A DNA stretch of 64,000 bases from Laceyella tengchongensis. GTDB lineage: Bacteria > Bacillota > Bacilli > Thermoactinomycetales > Thermoactinomycetaceae. Shown here one piece after another: positions 17,930 through 26,627 of the stretch (positions are counted from its first letter, which is position 1; each line of letters starts with the position of its first letter). A program made the translations under genes and the position numbers. A model generated the notes under the pieces. It saw only the letters and a program-made list of their open reading frames with translations. It was not told the DNA's origin and made no database searches. The DNA lies in the NCBI RefSeq assembly GCF_900182735.1, contig NZ_FXTU01000002.1:248001-312000 (forward strand), given 5' to 3'.

Positions 17930-19465
17930 TCACACCGGATAAACCGGATGTTTTCGCTCACTAAATTTCATTTGCTTGCTTTCGTAGGCGGAAAATCTCC
18001 GTATCAATTCCCCACGCAAATCATCTGGGGCTACAATTCCATCCACAATCAATTCACTCGCTAACCGGTAGATGTCGATGTCCTTACGGTACTCTTCCCG
18101 TTTGGCCATGACAAATTCGGTTCGTTCAGGCTCTTCCAGTTCGGCGATTTTATTGCTGTACACGGCGTTGACAGCCGCCTCGGGGCCCATGACCGCGATC
18201 TGCGCCGTGGGCAAGGCCAAACAGCAGTCCGGTTCAAACGCCGGGCCAGCCATGGCGTACAAGCCGGCGCCATACGCTTTGCGGACGATGACGGAGATTT
18301 TGGGTACTGTGGCCTCCGACATTGCCGATATCATCTTAGCTCCATGGCGAATGATTCCGGCCCGCTCCACCTGTGTGCCGATCATGAAACCCGGCACATC
18401 AGCCAAGAACAATAAAGGAATATTATACGCATCGCATAAATTGATAAATCGCGTCGCCTTATCCGCGGAGTCGATAAATATCACTCCGCCTTTCACTTTG
18501 GACTGGTTGGCGATAATCCCCACCGGCCGGCCGTCAATCCGGGCAAAGCCAGTGATCATCTCTTTAGCAAATAATGCCTTCACTTCATAAAAGGAATCTT
18601 CATCAATCAATCCCCGAATCAGCTCCTGCATGTCAAATGGCGCATTCTGGTGATCGGGGATTACTTTGGACGGCGGCCGGACTCCCTGTTCGGGCGACTT
18701 GCCTACAACAGGTCGGTGCGGCGCTTGATAGTTGGCGGGCATATAGCTTAAGTAGCGGCGGCAGGATGCGATGGCCTCTTCTTCACTGACTGCCAACACA
18801 TCGCCGCAACCGCTTACTGTACAGTGCATACGGGCACCGCCCATTTCTTCCAGCGTCACTTTTTCCCCGATCACCATCTCTGCCATCCGCGGCGATCCCA
18901 AGTACATGCTCGCGTTTTTGTCGACCATGATGACAATATCGCAAAAGGCTGGGATATACGCTCCTCCCGCCGCAGACGGGCCAAACAGGACGCACACTTG
19001 CGGAATCATGCCCGACAGTTTCACTTGGTTATAAAAGATGCGACCTGCTCCCCGGCGTCCTGGGAACATCTCGATCTGGTCGGTGATCCGCGCCCCCGCG
19101 GAGTCTACTAGGTAAATCAGCGGCACTTTTAACTTCTCCGCCGTCTCCTGAATGCGGATGATTTTCTCGACTGTTCGGGCGCCCCATGAGCCAGCCTTCA
19201 CCGTGCTATCATTAGCCATGACGCAAACCATTTGTCCGTTCACTTTGCCCATGGCCGTCACAACGCCGTCTGCCGGCAGGTCACCCGCTGAAAAATTGGC
19301 GAACAGCCCGTCTTCCACCTGAAAATCATCATCAAATAATAGCTCCAAGCGTTTGCGCACAAACAGTTTCTGCTGTTGCTGCAATTTTTCGTGATATTTG
19401 GGCGCTCCCCCCGCTTTCACTCGGGTTTCGCTCTCAGCCAGTTTCGCTATCAATTGGTCATTCAT
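17930..19465 (-). CDS. yngE: acyl-CoA carboxylase, carboxyltransferase subunit (methylcrotonyl-CoA type)
   Basis: Biotin-dependent carboxyltransferase, 511 residues, with N- and C-terminal crotonase-fold halves. GPSAAGGAYIPAF and the later GYGAGLYAMAG-like segment are typical of propionyl/methylcrotonyl-CoA carboxylase beta subunits. Neighbouring HMG-CoA lyase and a hydratase make methylcrotonyl-CoA (leucine catabolism) the likely substrate. The start at 19465 is set by AAGGGG eight bases upstream; a GTG at 19474 is an alternative. Last gene of the five-gene operon. Confidence 0.88.
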   Translation of the reverse strand: MNDQLIAKLAESETRVKAGGAPKYHEKLQQQQKLFVRKRLELLFDDDFQVEDGLFANFSAGDLPADGVVTAMGKVNGQMVCVMANDSTVKAGSWGARTVEKIIRIQETAEKLKVPLIYLVDSAGARITDQIEMFPGRRGAGRIFYNQVKLSGMIPQVCVLFGPSAAGGAYIPAFCDIVIMVDKNASMYLGSPRMAEMVIGEKVTLEEMGGARMHCTVSGCGDVLAVSEEEAIASCRRYLSYMPANYQAPHRPVVGKSPEQGVRPPSKVIPDHQNAPFDMQELIRGLIDEDSFYEVKALFAKEMITGFARIDGRPVGIIANQSKVKGGVIFIDSADKATRFINLCDAYNIPLLFLADVPGFMIGTQVERAGIIRHGAKMISAMSEATVPKISVIVRKAYGAGLYAMAGPAFEPDCCLALPTAQIAVMGPEAAVNAVYSNKIAELEEPERTEFVMAKREEYRKDIDIYRLASELIVDGIVAPDDLRGELIRRFSAYESKQMKFSERKHPVYPV

Positions 19466-19477
19466 CGGTTCCACCCC

Positions 19478-20254
19478 TTATTCTCCGCGATATTGCGGTT
19501 TTCTCTTTTCTTGAAAAGCGGCCAAGCCTTCCAGGCGATCTTTGGTTGGGATCAAGACATCGTAGGCTTTGGTTTCCAACAAAAGCCCTTCACCTATGTC
19601 CGTCTCCAATCCGTGGTCGATGGCCCATTTGGCTTGTATCAATGCCAATGGGGCATTTTGCTTCAAGGTTTCAGCCCACTCCCAAGCAAGGCTCAGCACC
19701 TCCCCCGGTGCTGAAATCGCATTTACCAGACCCATCTGCAATGCTTCGGCAGCACCGAACCGTTTGGCCATGAGGATCAGTTCCTTCGCTTTGGCCACGC
19801 CGACCAACCGCGGCAAGCGCTGTGTTCCACCCGCCCCCGGAATGATGCCAAGCGATGTCTCTGTCAATCCCATCCGTGCCGCCTCATCCATCAACCGCAA
19901 GTCGCACGCCAAAGCCAGTTCCATTCCCCCGCCGAATGCAACCCCGTTGATCGCCGCGATGGTAGGCTGAGGCAACTCCGCGATGCGGGTGAAAGTGTCA
20001 CGTATCAGCACAATAAACTGGCGCACATCCTCTTCTGTGAACGTCTGGCGCTCTTTCAAATCCGCGCCGGCGCAAAACGCCTTTTCCCCAGCACCAGTGA
20101 AAATGACCACGCGCGTATCGCGCTCCTCCCGCAGCACTTCCGTCAATTGGGATAATTCTTGCAACAACGGGCGATTTAATGCATTGTGGGATGCCGGTCG
20201 ATTAAGCGTTACCAAGGCAATTCCGTCGCGCCGTTCCAAGCGGATCGCGTTCAT
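19478..20254 (-). CDS. yngF: enoyl-CoA hydratase, probable methylglutaconyl-CoA hydratase
   Basis: Crotonase-fold enzyme of 258 residues. Both hydratase glutamates are present: GLTETSLGIIPGAGGTQR (first) and AKAKELIL (second), and the oxyanion-hole glycine lies in FGGGMELALACD. In the operon it would hydrate 3-methylglutaconyl-CoA to HMG-CoA between the carboxylase and lyase steps. The start overlaps the yngG stop by 4 bp. Confidence 0.9.
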   Translation of the reverse strand: MNAIRLERRDGIALVTLNRPASHNALNRPLLQELSQLTEVLREERDTRVVIFTGAGEKAFCAGADLKERQTFTEEDVRQFIVLIRDTFTRIAELPQPTIAAINGVAFGGGMELALACDLRLMDEAARMGLTETSLGIIPGAGGTQRLPRLVGVAKAKELILMAKRFGAAEALQMGLVNAISAPGEVLSLAWEWAETLKQNAPLALIQAKWAIDHGLETDIGEGLLLETKAYDVLIPTKDRLEGLAAFQEKRKPQYRGE

Positions 20255-21168
20255 GACTCATCTCCCCTTTTCTCTTGTCTTTTTTGCGCCAGATGGCTTT
20301 GCAACACTTTGGAAGGCAACGGCCGGCGACATTTGGTCTGCACAAATTCACTCGTTTCGCAGACGCGCGCCAGATCGATGCCGGTATCGATTCCCTCTTG
20401 TTGCAACAGGTATAAGACATCTTCCGTGGCCAAGTTTCCTGATGCGCCTGGCGCGTAGGGACATCCGCCCAATCCACCTAAGGATGTGTCCAACGTGCGC
20501 ACACCCATCTCCAGCGCCGTATAGGCATTAGTCAGCCCCGTGCCCCTGGTGTCATGGAAATGGCCCGCGATCTGCGTCAGGGGAATATGTTGCTGACACT
20601 CTTGTAACAGGCTTTTCACCGCTTTGGGCGTAGCTACGCCAATCGTGTCGCCAAGCGAAATCTCATACACCCCCATCTGGAGCAATTGCTCACACACGCG
20701 CAACACCTGCGCTGTTGACACCTTTCCTTCGTAAGGGCAACCAAATACCGTCGAAACATACCCTCGCACACGGATACCTTGCTCTTTGGCCATCTCCATG
20801 ACTTCACGCAACACCGGATACGTGTCGCTGATGCTCTTGTTGATGTTCTTGCGGTTGTGCGTCTCACTAGCCGACATGAAGACAGCCCACTCGTGAATGG
20901 GCGTTTGCGCGGCCCGCTCTGCTCCTTTGCGATTCGGAACGAGCGCTCGATAGACAACATCGGCAAGAGAAGGCAATTGATGCGCCAATTGGGTAGCGTC
21001 AGCCAACTGCGGAATCCAACGCGGAGAGACGAAAGAAGTTACCTCCAGGTGGCGAACACCCGCGGCCAAAAGCCCTTTCGCCACTCTCACTTTGTCTTCC
21101 GTTCCCAATATGATCCGTTCATTCTGCAATCCGTCCCGTAAGCCCACTTCTACTAGTTTGATCTGCAT
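20251..21168 (-). CDS. yngG: hydroxymethylglutaryl-CoA lyase
   Basis: TIM-barrel lyase cleaving HMG-CoA to acetyl-CoA and acetoacetate, the last step of leucine breakdown. 305 residues, with EVGLRDGLQNE at the N-terminus (metal and substrate site) and the cysteine loop GLGGCPYAPGASGN near residue 230. It lies between the biotin carrier gene and yngF, matching B. subtilis yngH-yngHB-yngG-yngF-yngE order. Confidence 0.95.
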   Translation of the reverse strand: MQIKLVEVGLRDGLQNERIILGTEDKVRVAKGLLAAGVRHLEVTSFVSPRWIPQLADATQLAHQLPSLADVVYRALVPNRKGAERAAQTPIHEWAVFMSASETHNRKNINKSISDTYPVLREVMEMAKEQGIRVRGYVSTVFGCPYEGKVSTAQVLRVCEQLLQMGVYEISLGDTIGVATPKAVKSLLQECQQHIPLTQIAGHFHDTRGTGLTNAYTALEMGVRTLDTSLGGLGGCPYAPGASGNLATEDVLYLLQQEGIDTGIDLARVCETSEFVQTKCRRPLPSKVLQSHLAQKRQEKRGDES

Positions 21169-21184
21169 GCGTTCCCCCCCTGGC

Positions 21185-21397
21185 TTACTCCAATTCGATC
21201 AACGCCGCTCCATCCTCGACAAAATCACCCACTTGCACCTTGATTTCTTTCACAGTACCTGCCACTTCGGCCTGAATAGGAATTTCCATCTTCATCGATT
21301 CCAGCAAGATCACATCTTGCCCCACTTCAATCCGCTCCCCCAGTTGCGCATGAATCGCTAACACCACGCCTGCCATTGTCGATTTTACTTGTGCCAT
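21185..21397 (-). CDS. yngHB: biotinyl carrier protein of acyl-CoA carboxylase
   Basis: 70-residue biotin/lipoyl-attachment domain with the biotinylated lysine in ESMKMEI. It swings carboxybiotin between the YngH carboxylase and YngE transferase. The start at 21397 is chosen because GGAGG is eight bases upstream; the ATG two codons earlier would be too close. Separate carrier genes of this size are typical of the yng type. Confidence 0.93.
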   Translation of the reverse strand: MAQVKSTMAGVVLAIHAQLGERIEVGQDVILLESMKMEIPIQAEVAGTVKEIKVQVGDFVEDGAALIELE

Positions 21398-21409
21398 ACG
21401 CATTCCCTC

Positions 21410-22738
21410 CTATTTGAGTTGAGATATGATTTGCGTGTCGTATTTGCCTGACGTAAACATCGGCTCCTGGGCCAATCGGCGTAACAAGGGCAGATTGGTT
21501 TTGATCCCCTCCACTTTAAAGGCCTCCAAAGCCTGGTGGCTCTTGGCGAGAGCCTCTTCTCGGTTGGAACCGCTTACAATCAATTTGGCCAAGAGCGGAT
21601 CATAGTAAGGTGACACCATCGTGCCCTCCTTCACTCCCGCATCGACGCGAATCCCTTCACCCGTAGGCGGTTCAAACACCGTGATCATGCCCGGAGAAGG
21701 ATAAAACGTCACTGGATCTTCCGCGTAAATCCTCCATTCGATCGCATGTCCCTGCACCGAAACATCTTCTTGTTTTAGAGCAAGCACTACTCCGCAAGCA
21801 AGATCACATTGCATCGCAACCAGGTCCAACCCAGTGATCATTTCTGTCACGGGATGCTCCACTTGCAACCGCGTATTCATCTCCAAAAAATAAAACTCCC
21901 CATCCGAACCGAGCAAGAACTCAACCGTTCCCACTCCTGTATACCTCACCGCTTGGGCAGCGGCCACGGCAGCTTGGTACATCCGCTTCCTTATCGTCAC
22001 ATCCAGCGTTGGAGCCAAACTCTCTTCAATCACTTTCTGATTGCGCCGTTGCACAGAACAGTCTCTTTCAAACAGATGGATCACTTGTCCATCCGCATCC
22101 GCGGCGATCTGTACTTCAATATGGCGGGCAGGTGAGACCCACTTTTCAATATAAACAGCCGCATCGCCGAAATAGGCGCGAGCTTTGGTTTGAATCGAGG
22201 CATACGACTGCCTCAGCGCTTCTTCGTTCGGACAGACTTGCATCCCGATTCCGCCGCCGCCAGCGCTCGCTTTGATCATGACGGGATAACCGATTTCCGC
22301 GGCGGCCTGGCATGCCTCCTCCAACGATGCAAGCGCCCCCGTCCCCGGAGCGATCGGCACACCTGCTTGACTCATAGTGGCACGAGCCGTCACCTTGTCT
22401 CCCATCATCTGGATCACTTCCGGTTCCGGTCCAATCCATCGGACCCCCGCTTCTTGAACCCGTTTGGCGAACTGGGCGTTTTCCGACAAAAAACCGTATC
22501 CGGGATGCAGAGCATCTGCTTGGGTGCGCTTAGCCGCATCCAAAATCGCCTCTTGGTTGAGGTAACTTTTGGCCACAGGCGGCGGCCCAATGCAGATGGC
22601 TTCATCCGCCATCTCCACAAACGGCATCATCCGATCCGCTTCTGAATAAACAGCCACGCTTTTCCAGCCACGCTCTTGACACGTGCGGATGATCCGACAA
22701 GCGATTTCCCCACGGTTGGCAATCAGCACTTTTCGCAA
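21410..22738 (-). CDS. yngH: biotin carboxylase subunit of acyl-CoA carboxylase
   Basis: ATP-dependent carboxylation of biotin. ATP-grasp enzyme with the N-terminal KVLIANRGEIACRII, glycine loop KASAGGGGIGM and the catalytic EMNTRLQVEHPVTE. The preferred start is TTG at 22738 (GGTGAGG before it; homologues begin just before KVLIANRG), giving 442 residues. An ATG at 22765 adds nine residues but has no ribosome site. First gene of the operon; unlike B. subtilis, no acyl-CoA dehydrogenase (yngJ) or CoA ligase (yngI) precedes it. Confidence 0.92.
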   Translation of the reverse strand: MRKVLIANRGEIACRIIRTCQERGWKSVAVYSEADRMMPFVEMADEAICIGPPPVAKSYLNQEAILDAAKRTQADALHPGYGFLSENAQFAKRVQEAGVRWIGPEPEVIQMMGDKVTARATMSQAGVPIAPGTGALASLEEACQAAAEIGYPVMIKASAGGGGIGMQVCPNEEALRQSYASIQTKARAYFGDAAVYIEKWVSPARHIEVQIAADADGQVIHLFERDCSVQRRNQKVIEESLAPTLDVTIRKRMYQAAVAAAQAVRYTGVGTVEFLLGSDGEFYFLEMNTRLQVEHPVTEMITGLDLVAMQCDLACGVVLALKQEDVSVQGHAIEWRIYAEDPVTFYPSPGMITVFEPPTGEGIRVDAGVKEGTMVSPYYDPLLAKLIVSGSNREEALAKSHQALEAFKVEGIKTNLPLLRRLAQEPMFTSGKYDTQIISQLK

Positions 22739-22795
22739 ATCCAGCCTCACCTCACCTGATTGCATTCTTATTAAAAATATTTCTATCGCAAAAAA

Positions 22796-22802
22796 TTCGA
22801 CA
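22796..22802. promoter_or_regulatory. perfect Spo0A-box heptamer upstream of yngH
   Basis: TTCGACA (TGTCGAA on the other strand) lies in the 146-base divergent region between yngH and ylbP. Chance occurrences of a 7-mer in 64 kb are expected, so this is only suggestive. Confidence 0.25.
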
Positions 22803-22884
22803 ATTATTTATTTTAATCCTTCTCAGAATAACATGATCACTTTTAGGATACAATGAAAAACGAAGAATCCCTAGGAGGGAGCGC

Positions 22885-23358
22885 ATGAAAACTTTTCAGG
22901 TGGAACACCTCAAGATCAATTACAAAACATTAGAACAATTCACTCAGTTCTACGAATACGGTTTGCAAGAGTTATCCATGTTGGACGATCTACGTGCCAA
23001 TCTGGTCGAAAACGATAGCCACTCCCCATTCTACGGCATCTACCTAGAAGGGGAGCTGGCAGCACGCCTCAGCCTGTATCTGATTGATGCCAAATACGAC
23101 CGTTATTTCCAACCAGCCCAACACCACTACGAAATCTGGAAACTAGAAGTCTTGCCGCAATATCGGGGGCGAGGACTTGGCTGGGCATTGGTCGCCCACG
23201 CCCAAAGCATGGGGTTGCCCATCAAAACCAACGCTCGCTGGCGATCTGGCCCGTTTTGGTTGAAAATGGGCTTTGTCCCCGTCTATGCCCCCCCTTCCCG
23301 CGACCGCGACGAAAGCCCTTATGTCTGGCTCCCGCCAGGAGATGAACGGAGAGATTAA
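22885..23358 (+). CDS. ylbP: GNAT N-acetyltransferase, YlbP family
   Basis: 157-residue acetyltransferase-fold protein. The acetyl-CoA loop is WKLEVLPQYRGRGLGWALV (~93-111), and the N-terminal stretch INYKTLEQFTQFYEYGLQELSML is characteristic of YlbP. Substrate unknown. AGGAGGGAGCGC precedes the ATG and TACAAT near 22848 could be its -10. In B. subtilis ylbP lies between ylbO (rsfA-like) and ylbQ (panE); here it is still next to rsfA, but on the opposite strand to it. Confidence 0.85.
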   Translation: MKTFQVEHLKINYKTLEQFTQFYEYGLQELSMLDDLRANLVENDSHSPFYGIYLEGELAARLSLYLIDAKYDRYFQPAQHHYEIWKLEVLPQYRGRGLGWALVAHAQSMGLPIKTNARWRSGPFWLKMGFVPVYAPPSRDRDESPYVWLPPGDERRD

Positions 23359-23363
23359 CGTTT

Positions 23364-23401
23364 AAAAAGACCCACACAAACGTTGTATGCGGGTCTTTTT
23401 T
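23364..23401. terminator. bidirectional terminator between ylbP and rsfA
   Basis: AAAAAGACCC/GGGTCTTTTT stem with a partly paired 17-base loop, T-rich on both strands, between convergent genes. Confidence 0.85.
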
Positions 23402-23403
23402 CG

Positions 23404-24021
23404 TTATTTGTCCAGACGCTCCAGGTTGCCGTTTTCCTCCATCCGGAATTTCGCTTTGCTGAGTGCCTCGTCTTCTTCCGTCAGCAAAGCCATTTTTCGC
23501 GCGCGCTCCATGATTTGCACCAAGGTCCGATAATCATCGTTCACCAGTCGGTAATCACTCTGCACGTGTTCCAGATGCGCTTTCATTTCGTTGTTTTCGG
23601 CCTCTAGCTTGCTAAGAAGCGCCTCTTTCTCCTCAATTTCTTTTTCCAACAATTTTTGTTGGCGTTTTAGCTCAGCCACTTCATTCTTGTATTGCCGCAA
23701 GAAACGGATGATATTGTCAATCGTATACAAGGAATCGCCGGTCGCATCCTCGCCGGATTTGACCCGGTGAGACTGGCTGCGATTCCGTTCTTGCAATCGC
23801 TTCTGTCGTTGCGACTTGGCAATTTGAATCGCCGCCTCATATTTTTTTCGCACGGTGCTGTTCCAGCGAAAACCGCAAGCAGCCGGTGTCCGCCCCAGCT
23901 TTTCCGCCACTTCCTCAAATGCCGAGAGTTGCGTGCCGCCTTCGCGGATATGCCTGAGCGTCACTTCGGCCAAGATCATATCATCATCCGGTGTCCACGC
24001 ATCCTGGCGCTTTACAGCCAT
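23404..24021 (-). CDS. RsfA/GerR-family sporulation transcription factor
   Basis: 205-residue regulator with an N-terminal Myb/SANT-like domain (QDAWTPDDDMILAEV, residues ~5-55, with the tryptophans and RTPAACGFRWNSTVR recognition region) and a C-terminal coiled coil (~105-185). RsfA and its paralogue GerR (YlbO) adjust forespore or mother-cell gene expression in B. subtilis; position beside ylbP points to the YlbO/GerR branch. The start at 24021 has GGGAGGT upstream; an extension to 24102 lacks one. Confidence 0.88.
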   Translation of the reverse strand: MAVKRQDAWTPDDDMILAEVTLRHIREGGTQLSAFEEVAEKLGRTPAACGFRWNSTVRKKYEAAIQIAKSQRQKRLQERNRSQSHRVKSGEDATGDSLYTIDNIIRFLRQYKNEVAELKRQQKLLEKEIEEKEALLSKLEAENNEMKAHLEHVQSDYRLVNDDYRTLVQIMERARKMALLTEEDEALSKAKFRMEENGNLERLDK

Positions 24022-24209
24022 ACGAGTACCTCCCATCTTCCACAGCTCATGCGCGTCTAACAAACGTTTCCGTTTTATCTTTATGCAATTGATATAAAAC
24101 ATAGTATATGGCTCTACTAATTTTTATTGCCATGTGGAAGAGGAAGTATACACGATTCCCCGCGGCTTACCGGTGTCATACGCCTTAACCTAAGCGGTTT
24201 GGCTGCAGC

Positions 24210-24974
24210 TTATGATTTCCGCCGCGCCAAAAATTCGCGTACCGCTTGCGCATGCTCTTCTGATTCCCACAGACTGGCGCACTGTTCCGCCTCCCGGGCA
24301 TACAGCTCCGCCGAGGGCACACCCCGATTCACCTCTTCAGCCAGCCCCTTATAAAATCGGATGATCTCCAGCGGCGCCTTCGCCACTTGTTCGGCGAACT
24401 CCTGTACAGCCTGGTCAGCCCGCTCTCCATCGAGCAACACATCAACCAACCCGGATGCCTTCGCCTCGGACGCAGACAGAATCTGTCCTGTCAGTAGCAG
24501 GGGCAGAGCTCGTGCTGGCCCGATCTTCCGCATCAAGCGTCCCGCTCCTCCCCATCCAGTGGTAATGCCCAGCTTCACTTGGATCATGCCGAACCGGGCC
24601 GTCGCCGAAGCAAAACATAGATCGCAACTAGCCACGATTTCGCAGCCCCCACCAACAGCCGCCCCTTCGACAAATGCAACCGTCAATGGCGCCAATCCAT
24701 GGACCCGTTCCAAAATTCGTCCCATCCGCTCCATGATCGGCTGGATTTCATGTTTGTGCCCATATTGGTGCAACGCATCCAAATCCCCACCGGAAACAAA
24801 AGCTCGCTCATCTCCGGAGAAAATGACCACTTTGCACTGTGGATCTTGTTCGATCTCAGTCAAGACTTGTTCTAGCTCCCCCATCATTTGCGGATTGACC
24901 GCGTTTCTCACATCTGGGCGGTGAAAACGGATCCATTGGATCGGCCCTTGTTTTCGCACAAGAAGTGTCTGCAT
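24210..24974 (-). CDS. crotonase-fold protein lacking the hydratase glutamates
   Basis: 254-residue enoyl-CoA hydratase/isomerase superfamily protein with the acyl-CoA oxyanion hole (GAAVGGGCEIVASCDL). At the two positions where hydratases have glutamate it has Q (MIQVKLGI) and P (ARALPLLL), and the usual GAGG is GWGG. A true hydratase reaction is therefore unlikely; decarboxylase, isomerase or thioesterase activity are possible. The start at 24974 has AAAGGA upstream; the longer frame to 25148 overlaps yqgY antisense and is not supported. Confidence 0.8.
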   Translation of the reverse strand: MQTLLVRKQGPIQWIRFHRPDVRNAVNPQMMGELEQVLTEIEQDPQCKVVIFSGDERAFVSGGDLDALHQYGHKHEIQPIMERMGRILERVHGLAPLTVAFVEGAAVGGGCEIVASCDLCFASATARFGMIQVKLGITTGWGGAGRLMRKIGPARALPLLLTGQILSASEAKASGLVDVLLDGERADQAVQEFAEQVAKAPLEIIRFYKGLAEEVNRGVPSAELYAREAEQCASLWESEEHAQAVREFLARRKS

Positions 24975-25095
24975 TTTGAACATCCTTTCCCTTTTGCTTG
25001 ATACAAGCGATGCCTGAGGGTATAATAAGCATGTTAGAATATGGCGACAGTGGATGCCCTTACATAACGCATCCAAGTAGGAAGGAGTGTGGCAC

Positions 25096-25323
25096 ATGGA
25101 CCGCATGTTTCGCGTCCTCGGCTTCTGGACTTTCGTGATTGCACTCATGTTCTTAGCGGGTCATATGTACATTCCGGCGGCCCTGTTCGCGGTACAAACG
25201 ATTCTGTTTGTCGTGTTAGGCTACCTGAAGCTGACCGAAAGAACCTATATGTATCTTTTCGGTGGATATATGTTCGTGTCGTTTGTCGGCATGGTCTGGT
25301 ATTCCACATTTATGATGCATTAA
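25096..25323 (+). CDS. yqgY: small membrane protein, DUF2626 (YqgY-like)
   Basis: 75-residue protein with two to three hydrophobic helices (residues ~8-26, 30-42 and 52-70) and the family opening MDRMFRVLGFWT. AAGGAG stands eight bases before the ATG at 25096. Function unknown. In B. subtilis yqgY adjoins yqgX, whose homologue is also in this window at 30961. Confidence 0.85.
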   Translation: MDRMFRVLGFWTFVIALMFLAGHMYIPAALFAVQTILFVVLGYLKLTERTYMYLFGGYMFVSFVGMVWYSTFMMH

Positions 25324-25332
25324 TCAGTGCAC

Positions 25333-25363
25333 AGCTCCCGGATTCACAGGGAGCTTATTTTTA
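25333..25363 (+). terminator. terminator after yqgY
   Basis: AGCTCCC/GGGAGCT stem, 9-base loop, followed by TATTTTT. Confidence 0.8.
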
Positions 25364-25368
25364 TGGTC

Positions 25369-25406
25369 AAAAAAGGACTCGGAACACATCAAGAGTCCGA
25401 GTCCTT
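25369..25406 (-). terminator. terminator after fabV
   Basis: Perfect 11-bp stem AAGGACTCGGA/TCCGAGTCCTT with a T-run on the minus strand, back to back with the yqgY terminator. Confidence 0.88.
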
Positions 25407-25417
25407 CCCAACATGCG

Positions 25418-26608
25418 TCAGGCCAAGCTCTGAATCGTCACATTGGCTTCAGTGTCCGCTTCGTAATCAACCCCATCGGTTTCAAATCCGAAGAGTTGGA
25501 AGAAATCTCTGCGGTACCCTTCAATATCCGAAAGCTCCTTCAGATTATCCGAGTCCACCTTGGACCAACGGGCTGACACTTCCGCTTGCACATCCTCCCG
25601 CATCTCCCAATCGTCGATACGGATGCGCCCTTCCTCATCCACCTGCACCTCGCCGCCGGTGTACAGGCGTTCGTTGAACAATCGATACATCTGCTCGATG
25701 CATCCTTCATGCAGGCCTTTTTCTTTCATCACTTTGTACAAAAGCGATATGTACAGCGGCACTACTGGGATCGCCGAACTGGACTGGGTAACAAGCGCTT
25801 TGTTTACTGATACATACGCCTCGCCGCCAATCTTCTTCAACTGCTTGTCCAGCTCATGAGCCGTCGCCTCCAGGTGGTTTTTGGCACGACCCACGGTTCC
25901 CTCGCGATACACGGGATGCGTCACAACAGGACCGATATACGAGTATGCGACCGTTTTGGCACCTTCATTCAACACGTCGGCCTCTTGGAGAGCATCGATC
26001 CACATCTTCCAGTCCTCTCCGCCCATCACTGCAATCGTATGGCGAATCTCTTCCTCGGTTGCCGGTTCAATCGAGATGTGCGACACTTCCTCGGTGTGGA
26101 AATCAACCGTTTTGTTGGAGAACGTTTGTCCAATCGGTTTCAAAACGGATGAAAACACTTCTCCTGTCTCCGGATGAACCCGTTTGGGAGCGGCCAAGCT
26201 GTATACCACCAAATCAACTTTGCCCCATTCCCGTTTGATCATTTCGATGGTTTGTTGTTTGATTTCATTGGAAAAAGCATCCCCATTGATGCTTTTGGCG
26301 AACAACCCCGCTTCGCGCGCTGCTTCCTCAAACGCTGCCGTGTTGTACCACCCTGCGGTAGCTGTGCGGTTGCCCGAGCTCGGACGTTCAAAAAAGACAC
26401 CGATCGTATCCGCCCCAGCGCCAAAAGCTGCCGTGATGCGGGAAGCCAATCCATAACCGGTTGAAGCACCGATCACCAACACTTTTTTCGGGCCATTGAT
26501 GGCCGGTTGACTTTTAACATAATCAATTTGGTTTCGCACCTGTTGCGCACAGCCTTCCGGATGTGCCGTCGTACAAATGAAACCACGGAATTTAGGCTTA
26601 ATGATCAT
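25418..26608 (-). CDS. fabV: trans-2-enoyl-CoA/enoyl-ACP reductase FabV
   Basis: NADH-dependent reduction of the trans-2 double bond of enoyl-ACP or enoyl-CoA. 396 residues with the Rossmann motif VLVIGASTGYGLASR (~43-57), the FabV-specific Y-x8-K active site (YREGTVGRAK, about residue 235-245) and the C-terminal FabV segment. FabV is larger than FabI and is known for triclosan tolerance in other bacteria. It is uncommon in Bacillales, where FabI/FabL dominate. It closes a minus-strand gene run. Confidence 0.95.
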   Translation of the reverse strand: MIIKPKFRGFICTTAHPEGCAQQVRNQIDYVKSQPAINGPKKVLVIGASTGYGLASRITAAFGAGADTIGVFFERPSSGNRTATAGWYNTAAFEEAAREAGLFAKSINGDAFSNEIKQQTIEMIKREWGKVDLVVYSLAAPKRVHPETGEVFSSVLKPIGQTFSNKTVDFHTEEVSHISIEPATEEEIRHTIAVMGGEDWKMWIDALQEADVLNEGAKTVAYSYIGPVVTHPVYREGTVGRAKNHLEATAHELDKQLKKIGGEAYVSVNKALVTQSSSAIPVVPLYISLLYKVMKEKGLHEGCIEQMYRLFNERLYTGGEVQVDEEGRIRIDDWEMREDVQAEVSARWSKVDSDNLKELSDIEGYRRDFFQLFGFETDGVDYEADTEANVTIQSLA

Positions 26609-26627
26609 TTTCCATCCTCTTTCGTTT

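Noticed and set aside
24975..25148. Longer start for the crotonase-like gene
   Set aside because: The extension overlaps yqgY antisense and its terminal residues do not match the fold; AAAGGA marks the start at 24974.
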